The notes below the pieces were generated by a model, which had not been told where the DNA came from, searched no databases, and saw only the letters and a list, made by a program, of their open reading frames with translations. A stretch of DNA of 64,000 nt from Rhizoclosmatium globosum (lineage: Eukaryota; Chytridiomycota; Chytridiomycetes; Chytridiales; Chytriomycetaceae). Made by a program: the position numbers and the translations under genes. Each line of letters starts with the position of its first letter. The stretch's first letter is position 1. This document shows, piece after piece, positions 34,601-46,254 of the stretch. Location of the stretch: NCBI GenBank assembly GCA_002104985.1, contig MCGO01000092.1:96929-160928 (forward strand). Reading direction: 5' to 3'.

Positions 34601-37600
34601 AGTAAGAGTTAGCTGGGAGTTGTCCTCTGGGGCTTTGTCTTCTTCATCCACTCCCTCTTCCATTTGAACTCCAACGCCTCCGCCAACTCCAACAGGTACA
34701 TCAACAGGTATTTCAACATCAACTTCTTTCACGGGCTTGATGATAAATGAAACGGCAAGAGCATCCAGAAACTGGGAAAGAGCCTTGGCGTAAAAGTTGC
34801 CTCCGACAGCAGGCTGAACTCCAGTGATGATTGCCGGATGCCTGTAACGCTCAATATTATTCCGCGACTGTATAGTTTCATCGATTTCCTCGTCCAGTTG
34901 GTAGGCAGGTAAATTCATGACATACTGATAGATGGAAAGTTCATGTGGACTCAAAGAATTCAGAGTCACTTGATGATCAGCACCAACGAGAAACCCATCA
35001 ACCATACTGAACGGGCCAGTTTCAATAATCACATCCATGGCTCTAGTGGTACCAAGTTCTGCATCAGTCAATGGGACTTTGGAATCAGGGAACCGATTAA
35101 ACAAGAGATCTGAGAAACTTTGTGCAGCATCATGAAGATTTTGGACTGGAACAGCTTGACCAACACCTGGTGCAAGTCGAACTCGATAAACAACCTCTCC
35201 AGATGTATCTTCACTTGTGTTCTGTTGGCGTGGAATGTAATCCTCATTATCCTCACCCTGAAGACTTTCTTCATCGTCACCACTGTCTGCTTCAGCTGCC
35301 TTTGCAGCCTTCTTTTCTTTCTTCAAGTCATCTTCAAGCCAGATGCTCAGACTCAATTTCAACGCTGAGATGCTAGAGTCCTTCAAGTACACTGCAAGGT
35401 AATGTTCCTTGTAAGGGATGTTGAAGCCAGATTCTGGATCCAAAAGTTGAGTAACAACAGCAGTCCTTAAGAGCGCGAGCTGTTTGGCAGAGTGGTCTGT
35501 CGGATAGTACCAATACTGTCCAGAATCGGTGATGAACCCAACAGCTCCGTCATTCATTTCTTCTTCCCAAACTTGGAGTGATTCACTGGTATTTGCTGCT
35601 CCCAACAACATGGCCAAGATAATCATTCGATCCCAAGAACTCGACTTTGACTGTTTGAGACCATCAAGTTCGACAACAATATCAAACAGAATTCTCAGTG
35701 GATTTGAATTTTTGGCTTTGAACAGGTCGCGTATAATCTCAAGAAGATGTTGAGGTTGCTGACCAACAGATAGACGATTATTCTCAATCTCAGGGCTCTG
35801 GTTTCTTTTGAATGTTGGAGAGTCTAGAAACAATAATATTCTGTGATGCACTGGATACTGATTCTGATCTTGGGGCAGACCATTGTGAAGTCTAATGTTT
35901 ACAGCGGCTGCATGCAACTTGTTGAACAAATTGATGGTTCCAGGAGTAAGCACGTGGACAGTGTCAAAGATCAAGGTTGAAAGGTCCACGTAAGCTTTGA
36001 GCGACTGTCTTTCAGCTTCATTTGGAACCGTTCCTATTCAGCAAAAGTGATGAAATGAGAAAAACAAAGAGGAGTATAAAGTTATCTGAGAAACATACCA
36101 TAAGCTACATATGTATTCAAGAAATGCTGTTCGTGGTCTTTCTTGTCAACTGTCATCCTTTTCCGCTCAAGTATCATGTCTGCTTGTGCAGCAGTCATGT
36201 CCCTAAAACCAGAAAGGTCAGTTCTTTGATGACAACGTTGAAGTAAAAGAACACTTACGCAAGATCAATTTGTTCTTGGGTTGCATCATCAGCAAGGTTG
36301 CGGCGATTCACAAATGCTTGTTTTAGCTGACGTTCCTGCTCTTCTTTGAGAATCTTGATCACTTTGGGAGCCATTTGTTTCAGCCTTTTGTTGTCTAGTT
36401 CAAAGATTGAAGTATCAATCTTGCGACGAGGTTGTTTCTAGGTATTTGGGTTAGATTACATTAAGGTTCCATACTTCAAATATTATACCAAGACTTGAAC
36501 TTCTTCAATCTCAATGGGGCCATCACTCTTGGTCTTGTCACTCTCGGTCTCAGAATCTCCAGTCTTGTTCTGTTTGAAAAGCGGCAGAAACAAAGCCTCG
36601 TATTGATTGTTGTTGGACCAGTTACGCGGAACCTCGCCCAGTTGCGGAACTCGTTGTGAAGGCATAGTACCAGACATGTGGGCTCCTTTGTAGCCACGAG
36701 TGTGTTTGAAAGTAAACTTGGATCCATCCAAGGAAACAACAACTGGACGGATGTTCAAGACTTTGGAATCAGAAGGAAGAATATTGGTTTGAAGTGTCAG
36801 ATTCGGAAAGTTGTGCTGAGCAAATACAAAATCCCAGTCATCATCATCAAAGCGCTCTTGAACTCTTTGATTTAGGACAAAATCAAGAGTCAGCTGCGCG
36901 CCACCTTCAAAACGTTGCTCCATATACGGCAGAGTCTCTTCCAGCTTTAACCACCTTTGGACTACTGCGCGCATGTTTGCATATCCAAGCTTCGAGATAG
37001 ACAGTGGAGACGACATGGGTTGTGCGACCCGACCACGACCAAAGTGGGTTGCGATGGCAGCGTTCAAAACAAGATTGTTGGAATTCTTGAACTTTGGGTG
37101 ACGAGATAAGAGCTTCCTTATGACTGTGTTGAAGTTGTTTCGGTACACAGAGGCATTGTCTTGACTGCCAGACACAGAAACAAGAGAGGCAGGCTGTTCA
37201 TGTACCAAGCCAGCAACAAAGTTTTGGATTCCAACAGCAACAGAGTGGCCTCGAACACGTCGAAGAGTATCATTCCAAGCTGGAGAAATAAGTTCATTCC
37301 ATAGATAGACTTGGGTTTCGTTGGTGTCAGGTCTTATGAATGACTGAGAAATGGAATACAGTCTTTGATGTGACTCTTTCCCCACGTGGAGCAAATGAGT
37401 TGTTTGATATCGGAAATCCCGAAGAACCACAGTCTCGCCCATAAGAATTGAGTGAAGACCCAGCACTTTGATTTTGGCAGAGACAGGTTGATTCCTGGTG
37501 GGATTGAAAGAAGTTGTAGCCAGCACTTGAAACAAAGGTAGAATCTATTGTTCAATGCTCAGTTTTAATTCTTGGAAAGAAGTGGAAAAAACATACATGA

Positions 37601-40600
37601 GATATCTTTGAATCCTTATTCTTGAAGAACACAACACCAAGCTCCGTAGCTCCTGAAAACGTCATTGGTTCTTTGGTGAAATCAGGTGCTTTCGAATAGT
37701 GCTTGAACAAGACAGACCCAGAACACCATTCTCCATTTGTAAACGTTGGCCCATTGTCAGCAAGCCCGTTCAGTAACGTCAACGCTGATTGGAATACATG
37801 ATGCATACCATTCTTTTGTACTTTGAGGCTGCGACCAATAACCTTCTTGTTGAGCAAAGAAAGTCCAATCAACATCAGTTTGCTCAAGTCCATCAGCTCT
37901 GTGTAGTTTTCAGAAGACTGGAGAAAAAATGCGGGACTGATTGGAGTGGCATCAATGAATAGCTGACACTCTCCCAATCCTAGTCAAATGGTAAGTTTTG
38001 ATACTTGGTTTAACAACAAACACTAACCATGTGCCTCTCCCATCTCAACGTCTTCATTATCGTGCAAAACGTCAACACCACCAACAACTACGTTTCCAAC
38101 TGCATCAACTTGAAGATTGAGACGGTGCTGGTTGTCCTGAGCAACTTGGACTCGGTGTTGATGAATGGGGGTGTTCAATAAACGTGCACTGTTTGTCCAG
38201 TGCAGTGTTTCTACAATAACCCCAGTCACATTCTTGATCCCGCCCTTCTTGTTGTACTGCTGAACTGCACCAAACAACTCTATTGCCTCCTTGTCACTCA
38301 GCTTGGATTTATTGGCTGCTGCGAAATCAAGTCGGTGCGCCAAGTACGGACCATAGCTTTGAGAAACGTCTTGATTCTTCAAAGCGTGATATACGTTAGT
38401 CATGTCAACGTCAGTCGGATCACCATTTGTGAACGCCTGCCAGGTAGCAGCCAGTTGGCGAAGAACAATAAAGTCATGAAGTTTAAGCTCCCGATTTGTC
38501 ATGGCTGTCCGTGGAGGTTTCAACTGTTTTCCATCGTTGGTCTTGATCCAAATTGGATAACTGCCTGGACGCATAGAGTGAGCTGCTGTTGCTGGATGAT
38601 TGACTGAATACACGTGACTTGATCCCATTTCGAAGGCCTGGTTTACTAGACGAGCGTCCATAATCCCAAGCAACGTGACACAGCGAGAGGCGTCGGAACC
38701 AGCCACCAATTGTCGGTTCACAACTGAGTTGGAACTTGTGGATGGAGCGACAGTAGTAGTTGGATCAGCCAGAGCCGGAGAATCAAGAGCAACAGGAGCT
38801 ACGGGAACGACGGGAACGACGGGAACGACGGGGACTACAGGTGCAACAGGGGCTACGGGTGCGACGGGAGCAACGGGAGCAGTAGGAACAGTAGGAACAG
38901 TAGGAACAGCGGTAACAGCTGGATCATAGTTTGGGTGTGACTCAATCATGTGTCGAATCAAGTCTTGACAATATCCATCTTGAAGGCAGACAGGACAAGT
39001 ATCGTCCTACAACAGAACCACCACGTAAGTAAAATATAAATTGGCAAGATTCAAAACAAACCTGTGATCCAGCTTTGGGTGAGTTTGAAATAAGTCGAGC
39101 AAGATGGATGTTGAAAAGATTGGCATCTGTGTACGATCCTCTCGAAGGAAGGGTAGGCCGTGACGAAGCAGGTCGATGGAAATGGTGAGCCAACAGGTGG
39201 GCTTCAAACGCAGCCAACGTTGCCGCGTCACTTGACTTTTGGTGAGAAGTCCGACACAGTGGACAGAAGCCATTCTAAGTGTTGAAATGAGTATGACAAA
39301 CAAAAATGAAACATCATACCAAGAAGTGTTGTTCGGTAAATACCTCCGCAAGTCGATAATCTTGATTCTGCAATTTGTCCATTAGTATGAAGTGCTCCTT
39401 CTTCCAAGCTTCGCTGCTGTCTGGTCGAGGACGTTGAGGCCAGCTTCCAAACACAGAGCTACTTTGTCTTTCTTGTCTTCCCCCACCAAGTACATTGGAT
39501 GTTCTGCCAACATCTCTGACCCCACCACCTCCAAGTACATTGGATGACCCTCCGAGAATCCCAGGTTTCCCACTGCCAACAGCCGCGAATCCTTCGTCCG
39601 CAACAAGACGTTCCATTCCAACACTCCCGCTTCCTCTTCCACTCCCACTCCCACCAGCACCAACACCAACACCAACACCAACACCAGTTCCAGGTTCAGC
39701 ACCAGCACCAACACCAGCACCAACACCAACACCAACACCAACACCAGTTCCAGGTTCAGCACCAGCACCAACACCAACACCAACACCAACACCAACACTA
39801 AAACCGCCAATACCAATACCATCTTCACCAACGTCGACCTCTGCTTCATCCATCAAAGAAGCAGCACCAGCCTTGACCATAAGCGCCAAAGTCACTTTGT
39901 ACATGGCTTCGTGAATGGCCTCAACATTGGCAACCTTGGTTCCCAGAACTGGTTCAGCACACACACCAACGTCCAGGAGTATCTTTGGACAGAACAGATA
40001 CCTATAAATCAAAATGCGTCAAGTCCAACAATTCTACTGTAAGAAAGAGAACTAACCGATTCAGCGACAAGATAAACACAACAGTCGGAACAACGTTTTG
40101 CCTTCGAGATACCAACTCCTTCCTCAACTGTTCCGAAGATCCACTCAGAGGGAATACAGTAGCTGCATGGGTCTCTTGAAGTACATCAAAGGTTGCTTGA
40201 TTGATACTGTAGCTCCAGTCACCAGTGAAACAGCTGCAGTGATCCAATCCATCAATCATGCCCTGAGGACACTTGTACAGTTGAGGTACTATACTGAACT
40301 GCGTTTCACCCTCCAGATTGTTTTCAGCATTGTGTCTGCGCACGGAAATAATGCGATTACGAATCGCAATCAAGGCAGGCCCGGCTGGATGAATGAACCC
40401 AAACTGAGATTCAAAAGAGGCCAGAGCTTCATGGATGGTCATACTGTCAATAGTATCCAAAAAGGCTTGGCAAGTAAGTAGCGATCGTGAGGTACTCAAG
40501 AATCTATCATAAGCACGAGCAAACAAACGGTAGCGTGGCCTCAGGGTGTTGGGAATAAATGATGTGCTGGCATCAACATAGATAGAACCTCGAGGTACTT

Positions 40601-43600
40601 TGACGCGGGTAAGAGACAAAGGCTCCTATTACGAAACAATAATAATGTGGTTAGAATCAAGATGAGAGACATTTTGCTAAACTCACCATTGGTACTGGAT
40701 CCAAAGGAGGATTCTCTTCAACATCATCGGCATCATCATCCTCCATAGCTCTCTTTCCTTTCCCTTTCGCTGATTTCGCTGTTGCTGCTTTCACTTTCAC
40801 TGATTTTTTGGCCGGTTTTGACTCTTTTGCTTTCTTTGCTCCTTTGCCTTTTCCAGCAGCTGATATGAAAGGAGCAGTGCCATACCCAAGATCCAGATCT
40901 GCCAGGTTTTGCTCCAGTTCAAACAGATCAACCGCATCAAAGCTGTCCAGATTCAAAGTTGTGGTTCCGATCAGCAAATCTTCCAGTCCACCAACAGAGT
41001 CCACATCCGAGTCCACCTCCAAGTCCACCACACCCAAGTCCAAGTCAGGGTCAGAGTCAGAGTTAGAGTCATTGGAGTCGTCGAAACCAAATCGCTGAAA
41101 CCAATCAAGTAGGTCGGAATCAATGTCACTGACCTTATTATCAAGAGTTAGATTCAACAGAGTATCAATCAAGATATTACCTCTACATCAGCCAGAGATT
41201 CAGGGTCAGACTCATTACAAGTTGAGGGTTCAGTTTCTGTCTCAGAATCAGACACAATAAACGAAACATATTCTGATATTGGAGCCGGAGGAGCAGACAG
41301 CGTGGACGCACGACCCGACTCGGCTTCAACGGTTTGAGACAAGGCAGAAGGAATAGAAGTCGCATCAAAACCAGACATTTCGAATGGAGCGTATTCAGGC
41401 AACGGAGAAGAAGTCAAAACGGAAATAGAACTTGTTTCGCCTTCAACGGAGCCAGAAGTGGCTAAAGTGTTCGACATCAGTGGGACAGTCGTCTCTTCGT
41501 CAGACTGATAATCAATTTGGTTCAGATTCTTTGGTGTTGGTGTTGCCGCTACGTCGAGGTAATCACCACGTGATATAGTCGCAGAAGAGTCGCCAACGTT
41601 GAGATCAGAATCCTAAAAAACCAGTGAGACAACACTATTTCGAATAGAACAAGAGAATGACTTACAGTTGTGGATGATTGGCGGGAATAATGGAAGGGGC
41701 GACGACCTCGGTGCGAATATGGCTGTATTGGGCTGAAACTTGGAACAGACGAACCAGCCACTGATGACCCACCAAGAGATGGAAGCTCATTGGACTCATC
41801 ACGAAGTGGGATCGGGGGTGGTGGATCTGATGGAGAACTGCGAGTTGATGCTTCGACAGATGAAGTAGTGGAAAATGGACCTGTCTCGGTTGTTGGTGTC
41901 GCATTACTTTGGGATGGTCGACTATTTGAATAGGTAGTCGTCAAGAACTCCTTCGTATCATCTTGAGTTCGAGAGGCACGATCTGCTCCTCCACGTACTG
42001 GCACCACAAACTTGAGAGTTGAGTCAGTTGGAATGTTGTACGCTATTTTGAAGGTTAAAATAGAATACATTTTCAAGTTTAATACTTACAAGACAAAAGG
42101 CTCGAGTCTTCCAACTTGACGAAACCAAAGGCAAGAGTACAAGATAGAGCATAAACCACGTTTCGTTCTTCATATAGAAATTCTCGAAGGTCACGAATAG
42201 TTGACACAGAAGGTATTTCGACAAACAGATTGTGACCATCCACCAGTTTGACAAAAAAGCGTGAGAGTGGAGTTTCAAGAGTAGTGGCCAGATCCAAGGA
42301 TTCAATTTGAGCAATAGATGTTGGACACTCGTCAAGTTGTGACCATGACTTGAATAAAGTAGACATGATGGCCCTTTTCTGGTAAATACAGCTGATACTA
42401 TCCAAGAAACCAAATACGGCCAATGCAATCTCAGGAGTTGGAATCCAATCTTTGTACGACACGGAATCCAGTGAATAACCGGCCGCTTGATTGTTCAATG
42501 CAGTCACTGGTTCAAGAAGTGGTGGTGGCTCTCGCGGTGGACTGTCTCCTTGAGGGATGGTATTCACTTCAATCAGAGTTGATTCAATAAGCTCAGCCGC
42601 TTTTGATAAACCTGTTACGTTTAAAGGTTTAGAGATTAGAAACAAAATGTTAAGGGACTGGGTCAAAGCGCTTACCAAGATGAGCAACTACATGAGATGG
42701 AATGAAGTCAAGTAGGGTAATTGGAGGGAATGGTGGGTGGTGTATAGTTGGTTTGGGGGTTTTTGGGAGAGTGGGTGAGGCGGCAGGGTAGTCCAAGGGC
42801 AAATGGGTGCGCTTTCCAACTGGAAGAGAATTACTTGTCACCGCAACACCAACAGCTTGATGTATGTCAACAGCGATAGACCAAGATGGCGAGACCTGAG
42901 GATTCATATCCGAGAACCAAATCCCAGTGTGGTGGCGAACAATATTCTTGGCTGTCAACTTGGTGCGGTCGGACTTGGTCGCCGTCTGTGACAGACGAGG
43001 ATTTCGAAAAACAGTTGTTTCAACCATAACTGGAATGGCTACGACTGAATCAAGATGGTTAGAAGTAGGAATTGGAGTGGAGGTCTTGGTGGTATTTGAT
43101 CCGCTGTGTGGCCTTGGACGTGACCCAAGCTGCACAAGAGTACTGGGATTCAGACCAAGATCTATGAGCTTGAATAAGCAACAACGAATTTCAATGAACG
43201 CAATAAAAACTTACCATAGAGTGTTCGAGATGAGGGCAATCGCTTCCAGTGCCGACCAGGTCGATACAGTTGGAGACCAACAACTGGAAGACCAACAGAT
43301 GCAGCCTGCTTTGCTTCCAGCACAGTTGAATCATTGGAGACAAGAACCATCGTGATTGAGCCATTTGGCACGATAACAGATAGATAGAACTTGTCATGAA
43401 CGGACAGCGGCTTTGAAGGCACTGATAACCAACTGCAACTGGACAGCCAAGAGTAGCAGACATACTTGATGAGATCCAAGAACCCGCCAATCATAGACCC
43501 ACAGAAGTCCAGGAGTGAGTAGAGCGGGGTAACAAGGTTCTCATAACGAGCAAGTAGCTCGGCAACACGAATCTCCTGGATAAGTCGTTCATAACCAGCA

Positions 43601-44209
43601 AGCAGCTCCACCAGTTGAGCAATCTTCTGTTCCTTCTCCACGGCTTTGAGAGTTCTCTTGGCCCAAGACTTGTGTCGGCGATGTTCTTTCCTTCTTCGTT
43701 CGTACCTGGCAGACCCAAAGAGTGCATGATTTCTCAACCATTTTGAGTGGAACTTGAACTGGAGACGTAGTGAGTTCTGGAATAGAAATCTTTCCCAAAC
43801 AAGTAGAAAGAATGGAAGAGGGCATGAGATGGACACGGAAAGGAGTGACGAAATTGAGAGTTTCAAGGTGACCTGGGTGGGGAAAGGAAAAGACAAACGT
43901 TAGAAATGCGATTCAAAGAGGACACAAGAATTGTACCTGCGTGTCCACAAGTGGAAGACAGATTGAAGCCAAGAATCCTCCCACGGTGGTTGGCGACCAG
44001 TGTTTGGAACCCCTGATTACATTCACTTGGACAAGAGACATCAAACACCGACAAATGATCAGCGAAAGACCACGGAATAAATAGGATACTATGTGTCAAT
44101 AATATTGTCAGTGATGCTCATTGCGATTCAGGAGACACAACACACCTGCTGCAGTGAAGACCTTCGAAAGGAAGGCAAAGAGAGCGACGACGGAGAAAGA
44201 GAATAGCAT
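31661..44209 (-). CDS. Giant multidomain protein with C-terminal Fanzor/TnpB-like RuvC region
   Basis: Twenty minus-strand exons: 44209-44146, 44088-43937, 43872-43215, 43161-42676, 42611-42090, 42042-41666, 41612-41181, 41133-40687, 40625-40057, 40001-39320, 39274-39062, 39006-38028, 37979-37597, 37544-36489, 36437-36259, 36202-36099, 36033-34285, 34215-32575, 32525-32302 and 32251-31661. All 19 joins keep phase, giving 3,835 residues. Seen in order are a hydrophobic start (possible signal or anchor), a ubiquitin-like segment near 235-310, acidic Ser-rich linkers (about 680-1000), a Gly/Val repeat, two C2H2-like fingers (CPLC...H...H near 1465; CPVC...RH...H near 1537), large unrecognised globular regions, and then the RuvC-like part. 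This has DPGGRT near 3348, VVIVTE-IGST-x-x-CFCG near 3640, KCSNPRC, and SRD near 3676. The order DPG, E/D-x-(T)S-x-x-C-x-C, C-x4-C, RD is that of TnpB/Fanzor. The RuvC-II acidic residue is not assigned. The start codon is uncertain. Confidence 0.7.
38799..38921. repeat. 9-bp minisatellite coding Pro-Val/Ala-Pro units
   Basis: Tandem units of the type GGAACGACG / GGGGCTACG run for about 120 bp inside exon 12 of the element gene. On the coding strand they give Val/Ala-Pro-Val triplets. The unit length of 9 bp keeps the frame when copy number changes. Confidence 0.85.
39655..39800. repeat. GGTGTT-type minisatellite coding Val-Gly repeats
   Basis: CACCAACACCAACACC units are interrupted twice by the same block (CAGTTCCAGGTTCAGCACCAG), giving a higher-order repeat of about 60 bp in exon 10 of the element gene. 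The coding strand reads VGVGVG...AEPGTG. Unit length is a multiple of three. Confidence 0.85.
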
Positions 44210-44814
44210 CGTTTAAGTCTATTCGGATATTTAGTATCAGTGCTTAAATCAAGAAGAAGAGGAAAGGCATGGTAGGAATTAGGCGTAGACAGCCTCTGCA
44301 AGTTTCCACTCCTTCACCAACAACAAACATTTGACACAACCACAGGTTCATAGGGAAGGAGGAGTGAATAACCAACGGTATCAAGAGGAATTGAAGGGTG
44401 AGATATGGGCAGATGGGATCGTAATCAAATTGAGTGGGGGACGGTGGTCCAGACCAATGACAATCCAGATCACGGAATGAGAGGATGCCGTAAGATCGCA
44501 GAGGACCCAAGGTGAACAAACAGTCCTCAATCAACGGCAACTAACGCGCGCAGCTTGAAGAAGGGAAGGGAAGGGGAGGGATGAAGGGGAAAAAGGGGAT
44601 TCACTTGCAAGCGTTTGTTCAAATTTGTGAGGATTTTCAAAATTTGGCTCTCTATCCACAGGGAGAGTGAAGAGAATGAACAGAAAATATATGTCATTAT
44701 CACCTCGTTGTTGAAACCTGTCCTTAAAAAACGGCAGTATTTTGCACTATAACGTTCATTCAAGTATTGCAATCTGGATAGGGAAAGGTCTTTTTATGTT
44801 CTCAACAGGAAAAA

Positions 44815-44832
44815 AAACATCATCTAGGTTTG
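44815..44832. repeat. 18-bp direct repeat, right copy (original target site)
   Basis: Identical to 31584-31601. It includes the stop codon (44820-44822, minus strand) and the last three sense codons of the adjacent secreted-protein gene, so the element sits five bases past that stop. Confidence 0.8.
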
Positions 44833-46190
44833 AAAGCAGTTGTTCTCTGTTTAGGAACGACATTGGTTGTTTGAGCAACATACTCTGGTCTTAGACTTTT
44901 TGCAAGCGTGATTGCGGTTGGTTGCTTGGCAGATGCGTTCTTTGTGTCTTTTCTGCTAGATTCTGCTCCTATAGCGCGTTTTGTTGTGGTTATGGAAGTG
45001 GTTGGTTTCTTGAAACTTGGGATTGTTGAAGTGGATGATCGCCGCGTTGTGGAAAGTGATGAACTCTTTGCTGTCGATGATTTCAGTTTCATTGCCTGTG
45101 AATTCGTTGGTGTAATTTGAAGAAGAGTGGTAACTTGCTTCCAAGTCTTTGTTGTTAGTAAAGTGGTAGTCCTTTTTGAAGTCACAGTCGTAGCACTCGT
45201 TTGGACAGTTGATTGCACAGTACCACCTAGCCTTGGATCAGATGCCATACACTTCACATTCTTGTTGGACCAGACTTGTTGCACAACCCAACTCTTTCCC
45301 GTCAACGGATCAATCAAAGTAGACTGCATAGCGTTACAAATATCCGCAACCTCGCCTCCCAAATAATTTGATGGGGAGAACCAACCCATCGGTGCCGCAG
45401 GGCTCCTGCTATTCGTGTACGAAACAGCTGGATTCGTAACCGATTCTGTAAATTCGTGCGACGACACTGAACACAGGTTTTCAAATGGATCCCTCGATAT
45501 ACCGCATCCTCCCATGCACGTTCCAGATTGGTCTGCAATGACGGCGTAGTAGAGGTAGGGAGTTGACGGGATGCCGAGATCGCTAATATCGAAGGTACCG
45601 TGGTATCCACAGAAATGGATGCATGATTTTGAGCCTTGTTGTGTTACTGTGACACCGGGTTGTGTATAAATGGGAAAGTAACTGTTTGGGGAAGGCCAGA
45701 TGATTCCGTTCACGATTAAGTCAAAAAGGTAAGGTAGGATATCGTTGTCGTCGTCTAACGTCTTTGCGCCTGTTATGAGGGGATCCTTTTCGACGTACGG
45801 AGTTCCTAATCGGCCATAGCCAATTTGTGCTGTGGAGGTTGAATATTCGGAGTTGAGTATTTGAGCGAGAGGAGATTTTACTAGAAACGCGTAGTACTCG
45901 AGCAGTCTTTTACTGTCTGGAATAGGTCCAATGAAGATCGGGTTTCTGGTTTTGGTTTAGAAAACCGTTCAGAACTCAGGTAATTCATACACAGTCGCAG
46001 ACTGAAGTACAGGGCCACCATAATAAACAAGATTCTTTGAAAAGGTGCCTCTACTTTTTAACTGCCTCTGAAGTGTGGTGAACCCAACGCGTCGCAAAGT
46101 AGAGTCCAAGATCGGAGAAGCCGCAGCAACGGCAAGAAGGTATACTGTTACAACGAACACGAGGATCATCCATGCTTTCATGAAAATCAT
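44820..46190 (-). CDS. Secreted EXORDIUM/PHI-1-like protein with Ser/Thr tail
   Basis: Minus-strand exons 46190-45991 and 45945-44820 give 441 residues. A signal peptide (MKAWMILVFVVTVYLLAVAAAS) is followed by NLVYYGGPVL, the YxGGP motif near the start of the EXORDIUM (phosphate-induced protein 1) domain. HFCGYHGTF, a Cys pair in CMGGCG, HEFTESVTNPAV and GGEVADICNAM complete the pattern. The HEFTES stretch could also be a metal site, which plant members lack. The tail is Ser/Thr/Lys-rich, like a wall-protein stalk. A start at the second Met (46181) is possible. The giant element was inserted five bases after the stop codon, so the 3' untranslated region is now element sequence. Confidence 0.65.
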
Positions 46191-46254
46191 TGAAGTGTCT
46201 GGAAATCAGTGAACTGGCAGAATCCAAAAATACATTCTGAAATCCAAAATCCAA

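Larger units (their letters stand above)
31602..44814 (-). mobile_element. Full-length giant RuvC-bearing element (copy 2)
   Basis: A 13.2-kb insertion delimited by an 18-bp target-site duplication. It contains one 20-exon gene on the minus strand that fills nearly all of it, with about 600 bp of 5' leader (44210-44814) and about 60 bp after the stop. Neither long terminal repeats nor long inverted repeats are visible. The two ends share a degenerate same-orientation motif, GAGAAC, an A-rich spacer, then GACCT (minus strand; about 31603-31625 and 44785-44803). I found no DDE transposase, reverse transcriptase, tyrosine recombinase or helicase motif. The only nuclease candidate is the C-terminal RuvC-like region. 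The 5' leader has two open frames (44244-44540 and 44527-44772) that could be further 5' exons. Confidence 0.8.

Noticed and set aside
31661..44209. A run of a dozen separate minus-strand genes
   Set aside because: Most pieces lack plausible starts and stops, and all 19 intervening introns keep phase, which is very unlikely for separate genes.
31602..44814. The giant element as a LINE retrotransposon
   Set aside because: 5' truncation and a long target duplication fit, but no reverse transcriptase motif is present and truncated copies keep their introns.
31602..44814. The giant element as a Helitron
   Set aside because: Helitrons make no target duplication and code a Rep/helicase; neither a TC...CTRR end pair nor helicase motifs are seen.
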